This document shows, piece by piece, positions 18,004 through 27,244 of a DNA stretch of 64,000 bases (position 1 is its first letter; each line of letters starts with the position of its first letter). The DNA is from Saprospiraceae bacterium UBA1994 (GTDB lineage Bacteria; Bacteroidota; Bacteroidia; Chitinophagales; Saprospiraceae). The stretch spans positions 124,001 to 188,000 of the forward strand of contig DDCY01000012.1 of NCBI GenBank assembly GCA_002335865.1, in the 5' to 3' direction. The notes under the pieces are model-generated. The model saw nothing but the letters and a program-made list of their open reading frames with translations. It was not told the origin of the DNA and searched no databases. Both the position numbers and the translations under genes were made by a program.

Positions 18004-18699
18004 ATGGCAGAAGCAGCTGTAGCAAAAAACCAAGGAATGACATTCGGTAAGAATGAAAGGAAACTCCTTGTAGACCCATTAAGTACTAATAACCCTATTA
18101 CTGTACAAGTATTAGGTATCTGTAGTGCCTTGGCGGTAACTACTGGTATGAAGAACTCACTTGTAATGGCTATTGCGGTCGTATTTGTAACTATGTTTAG
18201 TAGTTTGATTACATCAGCATTACGTAATTCGATACCTAAGCAGGTGCGTATGATCGTACAGCTTGTAATTATAGCGACTCTTGTTACTATCGTAGAGCTT
18301 ACACTTAAAGCTGTGAGTTATGATAGTTATAAACAACTTTCAGTATTCATCGGTCTGATCATTACCAATTGTATCGTAATGGGACGCCTTGAGGCTTTCG
18401 CCATGGGAAATGATCCATATAGATCAACACTTGATGGTATCGGTAACGGTATTGGTTACGGTATTATATTGATGGCTGTAGCATTCGTAAGAGAGCTCTT
18501 CGGTAAAGGTGAATTATTCGGATACAAGATAATTGGTAGTAGTTCAGAGTATGCCGTTAATACAGCTGCTGATGGATCTTGGATGGGTTGGTACCAACCT
18601 AATAACTTGATGATATTATTCCCTGCGGCCATGTTTGTTATAGCAGTGATGATATGGATACACAGGGCATGGAAACCACAATTGGTTGACGTATCCTAA
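18004..18699 (+). CDS. nqrD: Na+-translocating NADH:quinone reductase subunit D
   Basis: NqrD is a six-helix membrane subunit that shares with NqrE an iron or iron-sulfur centre in the membrane. The two cysteines expected to bind it are present: C40 in LGICSALAV and C123 in ITNCIVMGR. The 231-residue length and the LVDPLSTNNPITVQVLGICS opening are typical. The gap to nqrC is 71 bases and to nqrE 119 bases; the latter is the longest within the operon and has no clear terminator. Confidence 0.96.
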   Translation: MAEAAVAKNQGMTFGKNERKLLVDPLSTNNPITVQVLGICSALAVTTGMKNSLVMAIAVVFVTMFSSLITSALRNSIPKQVRMIVQLVIIATLVTIVELTLKAVSYDSYKQLSVFIGLIITNCIVMGRLEAFAMGNDPYRSTLDGIGNGIGYGIILMAVAFVRELFGKGELFGYKIIGSSSEYAVNTAADGSWMGWYQPNNLMILFPAAMFVIAVMIWIHRAWKPQLVDVS

Positions 18700-18818
18700 C
18701 AGGGTTTGAGTAATTTTTTTAAAAGAGTCTTTACAGATTCTGAATTAATAAATAAAGATTAGTCGATAGAGTGAATTTTTAAACTTCAACTGACTTAAAA
18801 GACTTCAACTTAACTATC

Positions 18819-19424
18819 ATGGGCGAATTAATAAACATATTCATCAAGTCAGCATTCATTGAGAATCTGGCGCTTTCATACTTCTTAGGTATGTGTTCAT
18901 ACTTGGCGGTATCTAAGACTGTGAAAACTGCATTTGGACTAGGGTTAGCGGTAATATTTGTCCTGGCTATCACTATGCCAATAAACTGGGCGATAAACAC
19001 TTACCTGCTTGGTGAAGGAGGATTGTTTGGTACTGATTTAACTTTCCTTAGACTAATACTGTTTATAGCAGTAATAGCATCGATGGTTCAGTTAGTAGAG
19101 ATGGTAGTGGAGAAGTACAGTCCATCATTGTATAACTCTCTAGGTATATTTTTACCACTGATTACGGTGAATTGTGCGATTCTTGGTGGATCTCTTTTCA
19201 TGGTATCTAAAGAATATGGATTTGCAGAATCTGTATCATTTGGGTTAGGTGGTGGATTTGGTTGGTTTTTGGCGATTATCGCTATTGCGGCTATAAGAGA
19301 GAAAATTAGATACTCGGATGTACCTGCTCCATTAAGAGGACTAGGTATGGCATTTTTACTTACAGGTCTTATGGGACTTGCATTTATGAGTCTGATGGGT
19401 ATCGACTTAGCTGCGTTTAATTAA
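18819..19424 (+). CDS. nqrE: Na+-translocating NADH:quinone reductase subunit E
   Basis: NqrE pairs with NqrD in inverted topology around the intramembrane metal centre. The 201-residue protein begins MGELINIFIKSAFIENLALS and keeps both ligand cysteines: C26 in LGMCSYLAVSK and C119 in TVNCAILGG. Six hydrophobic helices are visible. A 38-base gap leads to nqrF. Confidence 0.96.
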   Translation: MGELINIFIKSAFIENLALSYFLGMCSYLAVSKTVKTAFGLGLAVIFVLAITMPINWAINTYLLGEGGLFGTDLTFLRLILFIAVIASMVQLVEMVVEKYSPSLYNSLGIFLPLITVNCAILGGSLFMVSKEYGFAESVSFGLGGGFGWFLAIIAIAAIREKIRYSDVPAPLRGLGMAFLLTGLMGLAFMSLMGIDLAAFN

Positions 19425-19462
19425 GAGACAATTATTAAGAAATAACATAAAGAAGATACAGA

Positions 19463-20779
19463 ATGATATTACTTTCATTTGTGCCGATAATTTGGGCATT
19501 AGTAGTATTCACAGGAGTAATCATGTTACTCTCTATGATGCTGATATATGCTCGTAAGCAATTAGTACCTCAGGGTGACGTTAAGTTGATACTCAATGGT
19601 GACGAGTCTAATCCAATAGCAGTTGCTCCAGGAACTAACTTATTGACTGCATTGTCAGAGCAAAACATATTTCTTCCATCTGCATGCGGTGGTGGTGGTA
19701 CTTGCGCGATGTGTGAGTGTCACATACACGAAGGAGGAGGAGATCCACTAGCAACGGAGATGAATCACTTAACTCGTAAAGAAGCGGCAGAGGGTAAACG
19801 TCTAGCTTGCCAAGTTAAGGTTCGTAATGATATGCAAGTTGAAATTCCTGCGGAGATTTTCGGTATCAAGAAGTGGGAATGCGAGGTAATTTCAAACTAT
19901 AACGTAGCGACATTCATTAAGGAATTTATCGTAAAGCTTCCACCAGGTGAAAACTTAGATTTCGAAGCGGGTGGATATATCCAAGTTGATGTACCAGAGA
20001 CAGCAGTAGACTATAAGGACATGGATATCACGGCCCATCCTAAATATCACGATACACCGGACAAATTCCAGAAAGATTGGGATAAGTTTGGTCTTTGGGA
20101 TCTGAAGATGAAAAATGAAGAAGAGATCTTCCGTGCATACTCTATGAGTAATCATCCAGCAGAAGGTGACATTGTATCTTTAACGATACGTATTGCTACT
20201 CCCCCATGGGATAGAGCAAAAAACGATTGGATGGATGTTAATCCTGGAATTTGTTCTTCTTATGTATTTGGATGTAAGCCAGGAGATAAAGTAACTATCT
20301 CAGGACCATATGGAGAATTTTTCATCAAAGAGACAGAATCCGAGATGCTTTATGTAGGTGGTGGAGCGGGTATGGCACCGATGAGATCACATTTATATCA
20401 TCTCTTTCAGACATTGAAGACTGGACGTAAGGTTACCTTTTTCTATGGAGGACGTACTAAGCAAGAATTGTTCTACGTAGAAGAGTTTAGAGAAATCGAG
20501 AAGCAATTCCCTAACTTTAGATTTGCAGTAGCATTGGATAATCCATTACCAGAAGATAACTGGGTACTCAAAGAAGACCTTGATGATCCTAAGGGTGATG
20601 GATTCAAGGGATTCGTACACAATGTAGTAATCGATGAATTCCTAAGTAAGCATGAAGCTCCAGAGGAACTAGAATTATACTTTTGTGGACCACCGATGAT
20701 GAATCAATCAGTAATCAAGATGGCGGACGACTGGGGTATACCTGAGGAGAACGTAGCATTTGATGACTTCGGAGGCTAG
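19463..20779 (+). CDS. nqrF: Na+-translocating NADH:quinone reductase subunit F
   Basis: NqrF is the electron-entry subunit, oxidising NADH and passing electrons through FAD and a [2Fe-2S] cluster. The 438-residue protein has one N-terminal membrane helix (residues 8-28), then a plant-type ferredoxin domain with cysteines C75, C81, C84 and C116. The FAD-binding part follows, with RAYSMSNHPAE, and then the NADH site with YVGGGAGMAPMRSHL and YFCGPPMMNQS. All key residues are intact. It closes the operon and is followed about 70 bases later by a strong hairpin. Confidence 0.97.
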   Translation: MILLSFVPIIWALVVFTGVIMLLSMMLIYARKQLVPQGDVKLILNGDESNPIAVAPGTNLLTALSEQNIFLPSACGGGGTCAMCECHIHEGGGDPLATEMNHLTRKEAAEGKRLACQVKVRNDMQVEIPAEIFGIKKWECEVISNYNVATFIKEFIVKLPPGENLDFEAGGYIQVDVPETAVDYKDMDITAHPKYHDTPDKFQKDWDKFGLWDLKMKNEEEIFRAYSMSNHPAEGDIVSLTIRIATPPWDRAKNDWMDVNPGICSSYVFGCKPGDKVTISGPYGEFFIKETESEMLYVGGGAGMAPMRSHLYHLFQTLKTGRKVTFFYGGRTKQELFYVEEFREIEKQFPNFRFAVALDNPLPEDNWVLKEDLDDPKGDGFKGFVHNVVIDEFLSKHEAPEELELYFCGPPMMNQSVIKMADDWGIPEENVAFDDFGG

Positions 20780-20851
20780 CGTGTTCAATAAATAATACAT
20801 GAACTCCGATCAGCGAAATTCATGTTTGTAATTAACTACGAACGATAACAG

Positions 20852-20897
20852 ATAATAATAAAAAGCACTTCAGAAATGAAGTGCTTTTTATTATTAT
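20852..20897. terminator. Perfect 21-bp hairpin terminator of the nqr operon
   Basis: Arms at 20852-20872 and 20877-20897 are fully complementary around a GAAA tetraloop; the core is AAAAAGCACTTCA / TGAAGTGCTTTTT with A/T-rich outer arms. It lies 73 bases after nqrF. The U-rich 3' arm in both directions makes it a bidirectional intrinsic terminator. Confidence 0.88.
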
Positions 20898-20985
20898 ACA
20901 GGTTCAAAATTTATCGGCGTAGCGTAACTATTGTTGTAGTATTGAAGATGGACTATTTAAAGTTTGCAATAATTAAAAGGAATTA

Positions 20986-21214
20986 ATGTGTACAAGAGTT
21001 ATTTTACTAGTGAGTGTTTTATTCTTAAGCTACAATACTATATCACAAAGTGCTGAAAACAGTTTTGCATTATTACTGGGATAAGGTATTTACTTTTTTT
21101 CAAAGTGATTTCATTAGTATTGCAAGATCAAATGATATAGCAGTTAATAATAGGATCAGACATATAACGGTAATTCCTGAAGTGAAACAAAAAGGTTTGC
21201 TTAAAGTAATCTAA
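20986..21214 (+). pseudogene. Remnant or frameshifted small secreted protein
   Basis: An ATG at 20986 opens a frame encoding MCTRVILLVSVLFLSYNTIS and a few more residues, a convincing signal peptide, before a stop at 21082. A second frame, open from 21029 to the stop at 21212-21214, encodes a coherent tail ending in NDIAVNNRIRHITVIPEV. A single-base shift anywhere between 21029 and 21081 would join them into a secreted protein of about 75 residues. No family is recognised. It may be a decayed gene, a shortened remnant of a longer exported protein, or a sequence error. Confidence 0.4.
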
Positions 21215-21223
21215 AAATAAACT

Positions 21224-22042
21224 ATGGGGTATATAACATCAGATAACCTTAATCTCCATAAAAACGAATGGCTAGTTATAAATCCAAAGGCAATCATATT
21301 GCTCCTACATGGACTGGGAGAGTATAGTGGAAGATATGAGTATAACCAACTAGCGAAATCTTTCAATAGAGCTGGAATTAGTGTTACTTCTTTTGATTTT
21401 AGGGGTGGGGGTAAATCTGATGGATTAGTAGGTCATATAGATCGATTTATACAATTGACTGAGGATCTTGCAATGATCGCTGAAGCCGAAAAACCCAAGG
21501 ACATTCCATTTATTTTACTAAGCCATAGTCTTGGTGGATTGATAGCTACTAGATATTTAATTGATCATAAGGACCATCCATTTGATATGGCAATATTCTC
21601 TGCTCCTGCTGTAAAGTCTGACGACAGTATGGCTCCAATATTCAGAAAGATAGCTCCTATTATATCAAAGCTTTTTCCAAAATTGCCAGCCGCTAAGTTG
21701 GCTCAGGACATGATTTCCAAGGACCCGGAAGTAAGATCGAGATACCAATCGGACCCACTTATCTACAAAGGTAAAATCAGAGCTCGTAAAGGATATGAAG
21801 TGATAATGAGTATGGAGTATGTTATGGAAAGATTTACTGCGATTGACCTACCTATACTAGTAATGCATGGAGTAGATGATAAAATTACAGATCCTTTAGG
21901 TAGTCAAATGCTTTTCGATGGTGTTTCATCCAATGATAAATCTTTGAAATATTTTGATGGTTTGTACCATGAAATATTTAATGAACCAGAGAGAGTTGAA
22001 GTTATTGATTATACTATTGATTGGATAGGGGAGCGTTTGTAG
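21224..22042 (+). CDS. Alpha/beta hydrolase, monoacylglycerol-lipase-like (serine aminopeptidase S33 family)
   Basis: This 272-residue cytosolic hydrolase has the full alpha/beta layout: the oxyanion-hole LLLHGLGEYSGRY near residue 24, the nucleophile elbow LSHSLGG with its serine near residue 105, an acid in MHGVDDKITDP near residue 219, and a histidine in DGLYHEIFNEPE near residue 247. This combination is typical of monoacylglycerol lipases and lysophospholipases. There is no signal peptide. The true substrate is probably a small lipid ester but is not determined by sequence. Confidence 0.9.
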   Translation: MGYITSDNLNLHKNEWLVINPKAIILLLHGLGEYSGRYEYNQLAKSFNRAGISVTSFDFRGGGKSDGLVGHIDRFIQLTEDLAMIAEAEKPKDIPFILLSHSLGGLIATRYLIDHKDHPFDMAIFSAPAVKSDDSMAPIFRKIAPIISKLFPKLPAAKLAQDMISKDPEVRSRYQSDPLIYKGKIRARKGYEVIMSMEYVMERFTAIDLPILVMHGVDDKITDPLGSQMLFDGVSSNDKSLKYFDGLYHEIFNEPERVEVIDYTIDWIGERL

Positions 22043-22321
22043 GTTTCAAAAAATGCTAGATAAAACGGTATTGTAGAAAAATAAATTATTCTTTTTAACT
22101 TTTTGATTTGTTCTTACTTATAAAAGACACTTTAAAATTTAGGATATTATTAATTTTGGGAGGGTATATTGCTTTACGTTTTATAAGAAAATTTTTAAAT
22201 GGGTATTTGGCATAAATATAGTTGTATATACTGTTATACCTTATTAAGAATAGTTGGCGATTTCAAATTGGTTTCAAATAATCCTTTTTGACGTATGCTT
22301 TAATATTTGTAAACTGTAAGA

Positions 22322-24910
22322 ATGAAGTTATCGAAGATTTGGCTTTCGGCGATTGCTGCAAGTATAATAGTATGTGGATGTTTTGAAAAGAATGTCATTT
22401 CTGAAGAAGAATCTTCTGTAGAAGATTTCTCAACTTTGAATAAGAAGCAATTTCCTTACGAGCAACAATTTATCCATAAGAACTTTCCATATAAGACTCC
22501 TGATTATAGAGCTTATAAGTTGGCAAAAGAGGACGTATCCAATCGTACCAATGCTGGTGCTAGGTCTGATGGAAAATGGAAAGTAGAAGGGCCAGGTAAC
22601 ATCGGAGCTAGAGTAAATACAATCGCTGTCAATCCAAATAATAGCGATGAAATTATAGCAGGATTCGCCTCTGGTGGTGTATTTCGTACAGTAGACAATG
22701 GAACAACTTGGCAGCCTGTTTTCGATGATCAGGCGGACCTTAATATTGGTGAAATTACTTATGATCCCAATAATCCATCTATTATATATGTCGGTACCGG
22801 TGATCCTAATATCTCAGGTTACCCTAAGATTGGGTCTGGAATATTTAAAAGTACAGATGGTGGAGGTTCATGGAATTATAAAGGGTTAGAAGAAGCAAGT
22901 ATCATCTCACGAATACATGTAGCACCTTCTAATTCAGATATCATATACGTCTCTACTATGGGACTTCCATTTATCAAGACTACAGCAAGAGGCGTATATA
23001 AAAGTACAGATGGCGGAGATTCTTGGCAGCATAAATTGATGATCAATGATTCTACAGGTGTAATCGACATGGTCGTTCATCCTGAAGATAACAATATACT
23101 CTATGCCGCTGGATGGAATAGAAATAGAAGCGACAGTCTATCACGGATCGTTGGGCCTGATGCTCGTATACATAAATCAATAGATGGCGGGGATACTTGG
23201 ACAATGCTCGAAGGAGGACTTCCTATTGCTGATCAAATGGGTCGTATTGGACTTACTATATCAGGTCAAGACTATGACAATATATATGCTTCTTATGTTA
23301 ATACTGGAGGTAGTGATAGCTGTTCCAATGGTGGCTCACAGTTACTAGGGATTTGGAAAACAAATGATGCAGGAGACAATTGGACAGAGATAAATACTTT
23401 GCCCGATACAGGCTTTCCTTGCAATGCCCTAGGTGGTTTCGCTTGGTATTTTGGTCAAGTGAGAGTTAATCCTAATGATGACAATGATATATTCGTTCTT
23501 GGTGTAGATATGTGGAGAACCAAAGATGGAGGATCTAATTGGGAAAGGGCAGTACCTTCCTGGTCGACATATGCTGTTCACGCGGATAAGCACGATCTTA
23601 TTTTTGACGGAATCCGAATGATACTAGCTACTGATGGTGGTATATATGAATCAACCAATGATGCTGAAAACTGGGTAGATATTGAGAACATTGTTGCTAC
23701 ACAATTTTATAGAATAGGATATAATCCACATAGACCAGATTGGTATTATGGAGGTGCTCAGGATAATGGTACATCGGGAGGCAATGCTGAAATAATCAAT
23801 GAATGGCCCAGACTTTCCGGGGGTGACGGATTTACTATAGATTTTGACCCATCAGATTCGATGATTTATTATGTTTTATCCCAAAATGGTAACCTCCGAG
23901 TTACATTTGATGGTGGAGATAGCTTCGATAGCGCCAGATCAGGATTTGATAATAGTGAGGGGACTAACTGGGATACACCTTATTTTGTAAGCAAGCATGA
24001 TCCTAAAGTACTCTATGCGGGAAGACAAAGTGTATATAAGGGTTTCAATGATGGCGAGGAAGTGAAGTGGTCTAAGATAAGTGATATACTAACAGATACT
24101 ACAGGAAACGAATCGTTCTTCGCTCATACAATAAGTACAGTGCATCAATCACCGCTGATAGAGGAATACCTCTATGCAGGTACGACAGATGGTCTAGTAT
24201 GGTCATCGATAGATGCTGGGCAGACATGGGACAATGTATCGGAGGGAATACCATATAGATATGTATCTGATATAGTTGCCTCTCCTAGCAAGCCGAATTC
24301 TGCTTATGTAAGTGTAACTGGATATAAGTCTAATGATTTCGTAGCGCATATACATCGTACAGATGATAATGGACAAACATGGATACCTATCAGTGGAGAC
24401 CTACCTCAAATAGCTATCAATGATATTTTACTTCATCCAGAGTATGATGATAATGTGATCTTCGTAGCTACGGATGGCGGTATATACTTTACCGTAGATG
24501 CGGGAGAGTCTTGGGATAGATTAGGTGATAATATGCCTATCATTGAAGTATACGACATGGTATATAATCCAGTCAATAATGAGCTTGTAGCTGGTACATT
24601 CGCAAGAGGGATACAGACATTTGATCTTGAACAAGTTAATTTAGATAATAATCCCTCTACTTTGGATTACATACCAGAGTTTGCTATATCATTATACCCA
24701 ACTGTCACAACTAATCAGATAACAGCGAAATGGTCGGATTGTGGCTTTGAGAAATACTTTATATCTTCCACAAATGGCAGACTAATAGAAAAAGGTCAAG
24801 TTGTCGGTGATATGTTAACTTTAGATGTAAGTTATTTATCACCAGGTTCTTACGTTTTGACTTTGGAAAGTAACGATGGTGCTGTTTCTAAGCAGTTTGT
24901 CAAGATGTAA
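22322..24910 (+). CDS. T9SS-exported Asp-box (BNR/sortilin-like) propeller protein
   Basis: The 862-residue protein has about ten Asp-box motifs (S/T-x-D-x-G-x-x-W/F type), such as STDGGGSW, KSTDGGDSW, KSIDGGDTW, KTNDAGDNW, RTKDGGSNW, SSIDAGQTW, RTDDNGQTW and FTVDAGESW, spread from about residue 120 to 740. They should fold as one or two beta propellers of the VPS10/exo-alpha-sialidase-like kind. The last 80 residues resemble a type A sorting domain (ISLYPTVTTNQI ... LSPGSYVLTLESNDG). The N terminus holds a lipobox-like V-C-G-C at residues 17-20, so a lipid anchor is possible. No catalytic residues for a glycosidase can be assigned; binding is as likely as catalysis. Confidence 0.88.
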   Translation: MKLSKIWLSAIAASIIVCGCFEKNVISEEESSVEDFSTLNKKQFPYEQQFIHKNFPYKTPDYRAYKLAKEDVSNRTNAGARSDGKWKVEGPGNIGARVNTIAVNPNNSDEIIAGFASGGVFRTVDNGTTWQPVFDDQADLNIGEITYDPNNPSIIYVGTGDPNISGYPKIGSGIFKSTDGGGSWNYKGLEEASIISRIHVAPSNSDIIYVSTMGLPFIKTTARGVYKSTDGGDSWQHKLMINDSTGVIDMVVHPEDNNILYAAGWNRNRSDSLSRIVGPDARIHKSIDGGDTWTMLEGGLPIADQMGRIGLTISGQDYDNIYASYVNTGGSDSCSNGGSQLLGIWKTNDAGDNWTEINTLPDTGFPCNALGGFAWYFGQVRVNPNDDNDIFVLGVDMWRTKDGGSNWERAVPSWSTYAVHADKHDLIFDGIRMILATDGGIYESTNDAENWVDIENIVATQFYRIGYNPHRPDWYYGGAQDNGTSGGNAEIINEWPRLSGGDGFTIDFDPSDSMIYYVLSQNGNLRVTFDGGDSFDSARSGFDNSEGTNWDTPYFVSKHDPKVLYAGRQSVYKGFNDGEEVKWSKISDILTDTTGNESFFAHTISTVHQSPLIEEYLYAGTTDGLVWSSIDAGQTWDNVSEGIPYRYVSDIVASPSKPNSAYVSVTGYKSNDFVAHIHRTDDNGQTWIPISGDLPQIAINDILLHPEYDDNVIFVATDGGIYFTVDAGESWDRLGDNMPIIEVYDMVYNPVNNELVAGTFARGIQTFDLEQVNLDNNPSTLDYIPEFAISLYPTVTTNQITAKWSDCGFEKYFISSTNGRLIEKGQVVGDMLTLDVSYLSPGSYVLTLESNDGAVSKQFVKM

Positions 24911-24943
24911 GTAAGCTGAGTAAGGGGTTTAATTAATAAAAAG

Positions 24944-24982
24944 GTCAGCTCTCTGCTCTTTAGAGCCATATAGAGATCTGAC
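24944..24982. other. Two-tier hairpin between the propeller gene and xerD
   Basis: An outer 11-bp stem with one mismatch (GTCAGCTCTCT at 24944-24954 with AGAGATCTGAC at 24972-24982) encloses a second hairpin, GCTC-TTTA-GAGC, at 24955-24966. It lies 34 bases after the propeller stop. It may be a terminator without a clean U-tract, or a structured RNA element. Confidence 0.4.
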
Positions 24983-25118
24983 ATTAAGTGAGAATCAAAG
25001 ATATAGTATAACGCTTTTACTGAAAAGGTAAGACATTACCAATTAAGCGCGTATTGAATAATTGAATTTCAAGAAATTACATATATAGATTTAATTTAAT
25101 GTTTATTGATAATTCCTC

Positions 25119-25126
25119 TATCTTTG
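25119..25126 (+). promoter_or_regulatory. Candidate -7 box for the Xer recombinase, giving an almost leaderless mRNA
   Basis: TATCTTTG is an exact TAnnTTTG match ending four bases before the ATG at 25131. Transcription would begin at about the start codon. No TTG at 17-21 base spacing is seen. Confidence 0.45.
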
Positions 25127-25130
25127 TGGT

Positions 25131-26033
25131 ATGGATTGGAATAGTCTCATTCGCGGTTTTGAAGATTACCTTATGTTGGAACGATCACTTTCGCCTCATA
25201 GCATAGATGCTTACGTTCGAGATATCAAGAAGGTACAAGACTTTATTGGACTCAAAAAATTAGAACTCTCTCCTATTCAGATTCAATATCAAAATCTCGA
25301 AGATTTTGTGGTTTATCTTTACGAATTGGGTGTCCAAGCTAAGTCGCAAGCAAGAATTATATCTGGAGTGAGAGCATTCTATAAGTTTCTATTGATAGAA
25401 GATCTAATACAACATGATCCATCTGAATTACTCGAGGGGCCTAGACTGGGAAAATACTTGCCAGATACACTAAGTTACGAAGAGATAGATCTCATTATAC
25501 AGAGTATCGATCACAGTACAGACCATGGTCAACGCAATAGAGCTATACTAGAGACATTGTATTCATGTGGGTTGCGAGTAAGTGAGTTGACCGGACTCAG
25601 GTTATCATATTATTTTCCAGAGGAAGGGTTTGTAAGAGTGATAGGTAAGAATAATAAGGAACGTATCATTCCTATTGGGAAATCAGCAATAAAGTATATT
25701 AGCTACTACCTACCAATTCGGAATAAGGTTATACCTAAGTCAGGCGAAGAAGATTATATGTTTCTCAATAGGAGAGGATCACATCTATCAAGGGTAATGA
25801 TATTTAACATTGTGAAAGATGCTGTCAAAGCAGCTGCTATTGAAAAGATAGTGAGTCCTCACACATTCCGTCATTCTTTTGCTAGTCATATGGTAGATGC
25901 TGGAGCTGATTTGAGAAGTATTCAAGATATGTTAGGGCACGAGTCTATTACGACTACAGAAATCTATACACACGTAAATACTCAGTATCTAAGAGATGCT
26001 ATATTGACTTATCATCCTAGTAATAGAAAGTAA
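25131..26033 (+). CDS. xerD: Site-specific tyrosine recombinase XerC/XerD family
   Basis: Xer recombinases resolve chromosome dimers at dif. The 300-residue product has an N-terminal SAM-like DNA-binding domain (residues 1-95) and a complete catalytic set: R149 in SCGLRVSEL, K173 in GKNNKER, H244 and R247 in HTFRHSFASH, H270 in LGHESI, and nucleophile Y279 in TTTEIYTH. Length and motif order fit XerC/XerD rather than a phage integrase, and no attachment site or mobile genes are nearby. Whether it is XerC or XerD cannot be decided here; the symbol is the usual Bacteroidota choice. Confidence 0.9.
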   Translation: MDWNSLIRGFEDYLMLERSLSPHSIDAYVRDIKKVQDFIGLKKLELSPIQIQYQNLEDFVVYLYELGVQAKSQARIISGVRAFYKFLLIEDLIQHDPSELLEGPRLGKYLPDTLSYEEIDLIIQSIDHSTDHGQRNRAILETLYSCGLRVSELTGLRLSYYFPEEGFVRVIGKNNKERIIPIGKSAIKYISYYLPIRNKVIPKSGEEDYMFLNRRGSHLSRVMIFNIVKDAVKAAAIEKIVSPHTFRHSFASHMVDAGADLRSIQDMLGHESITTTEIYTHVNTQYLRDAILTYHPSNRK

Positions 26034-26200
26034 TTACGGAAAGATGGATGATTCATTGGGCATTTAAATAATACTAATCGACTTTTAATTTAACACTTTC
26101 AAATAAAAAGACGTTCGATTACACGAAGGACTGATATTAATTCTTGATGACAACGGAACAAGTAATACTTGTATTTACAATTACACTTAGAGATTCATTA

Positions 26201-27244
26201 TTATTTAGAGGTGACTTTTTTTTTCCCTCTTGCAGTAAGTGCACCTTTGGCGATTTTATCGCCAAGGTCTGAAGCGTCTTTGAGATCTTTGATGAATCCA
26301 TTTTTGCCCATTTTTTGCTTAGCAAGACCACGAGTCCTTAAGATTTCTGCAATACTTACTGAAGGGTGTTCTGGAAGTTCAAGTGCAGCATCTAAGCTTT
26401 TGAGTATATCGTCAGTTTCGTCCATTTCTTGTAGTACTACTGCATAATTAAAAAAGGCTTGCTTTTTCCATTCCTTATTAGGATTGTCATCAGTAAAAGT
26501 TCTCTTGGTAAAAAGCTTAAGATCAAAAGCTGCTTTGTCCCATTGCTTTAACTTAATATGGCAAATTGACTTTTGTCTCCGTGCTTTCCAGTAGATAGGT
26601 TGCAGTGCTACTGTATGCTTTAGAGTGATATCATAGTTCTCGATCGCTTCTTCCCATTCCTCTTTTATGACGTGAATCTTAGCTTTACCATAATATGCAG
26701 TAGGTATAGTAGAGTCAATATCGATACATTTATTGTAATCTCTTAGTGCGTTGTGATAGTCTTTGAGATAGAAATTGACCTTTGCTCTACGCTCATATGC
26801 CATGGCATGACGATCATATTTTTCTATGGCTTCGTCGAGAGCTTCTATAGCTTCTTTTTCTTTTCCGACTTGTTTAACTAAATCTCTTCCCTTGAGAAAA
26901 GATTGTACCGCAGCTTTATCCGAAGTTGGTTCCATCATCTCATAGTAGAGAATTTTTCCTTCATCTAAAAACCACGCTCGAACTGATCCAGATATAGCAA
27001 ACTGGGAACAATATGCAATTAAACTTGTTGTATTTCTAAAGTGCTTGTCAGAACTTGTTCCTACAAATCTTGGAATATCTAATAGAAGTTTTTCTTTGTT
27101 GAATATTTCCTCTGAAGCAAATATCATTTCATTTCGATGGTAATTTTCAGCACGATATATAAACATCTTCAGCACCTTGTCAAAACTCTTCTGAGTCGCA
27201 AATTCTAACCTTCCTTGTATTATCGTTTTAAAAAACATCTTCAA
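26201..27244 (-). CDS. Tetratricopeptide repeat protein
   Basis: The 347-residue protein contains tandem TPR-like helices from about residue 120 to 320, with sequences such as AIEALDEAIEKYDRHAMAYERRAKVNFYLKDY, NALRDYNKCIDIDSTIPTAYYGKAKIHV and EEAIENYDITLKHTVALQPIYWKARRQK. The N-terminal 110 residues are not recognised. There is no signal peptide, and the C terminus is lysine-rich (ARGKKKVTSK). It probably mediates protein-protein contacts in the cytosol; the partner is unknown. It is convergent with the Xer gene. Confidence 0.85.
   Translation of the reverse strand: MKMFFKTIIQGRLEFATQKSFDKVLKMFIYRAENYHRNEMIFASEEIFNKEKLLLDIPRFVGTSSDKHFRNTTSLIAYCSQFAISGSVRAWFLDEGKILYYEMMEPTSDKAAVQSFLKGRDLVKQVGKEKEAIEALDEAIEKYDRHAMAYERRAKVNFYLKDYHNALRDYNKCIDIDSTIPTAYYGKAKIHVIKEEWEEAIENYDITLKHTVALQPIYWKARRQKSICHIKLKQWDKAAFDLKLFTKRTFTDDNPNKEWKKQAFFNYAVVLQEMDETDDILKSLDAALELPEHPSVSIAEILRTRGLAKQKMGKNGFIKDLKDASDLGDKIAKGALTARGKKKVTSK

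Larger units (their letters stand above)
20780..21223. other. Intergenic region nqrF / alpha-beta hydrolase
   Basis: The 444 bases hold the nqr terminator at 20852-20897 and a frameshifted small reading frame at 20986-21214 that ends nine bases before the hydrolase gene. Nothing else was recognised. Confidence 0.5.

Noticed and set aside
25131..26033. Xer-type recombinase as a sign of an integrated element
   Set aside because: Length and motifs fit the chromosomal XerC/XerD type, and no attachment repeats, phage genes or composition change surround it.
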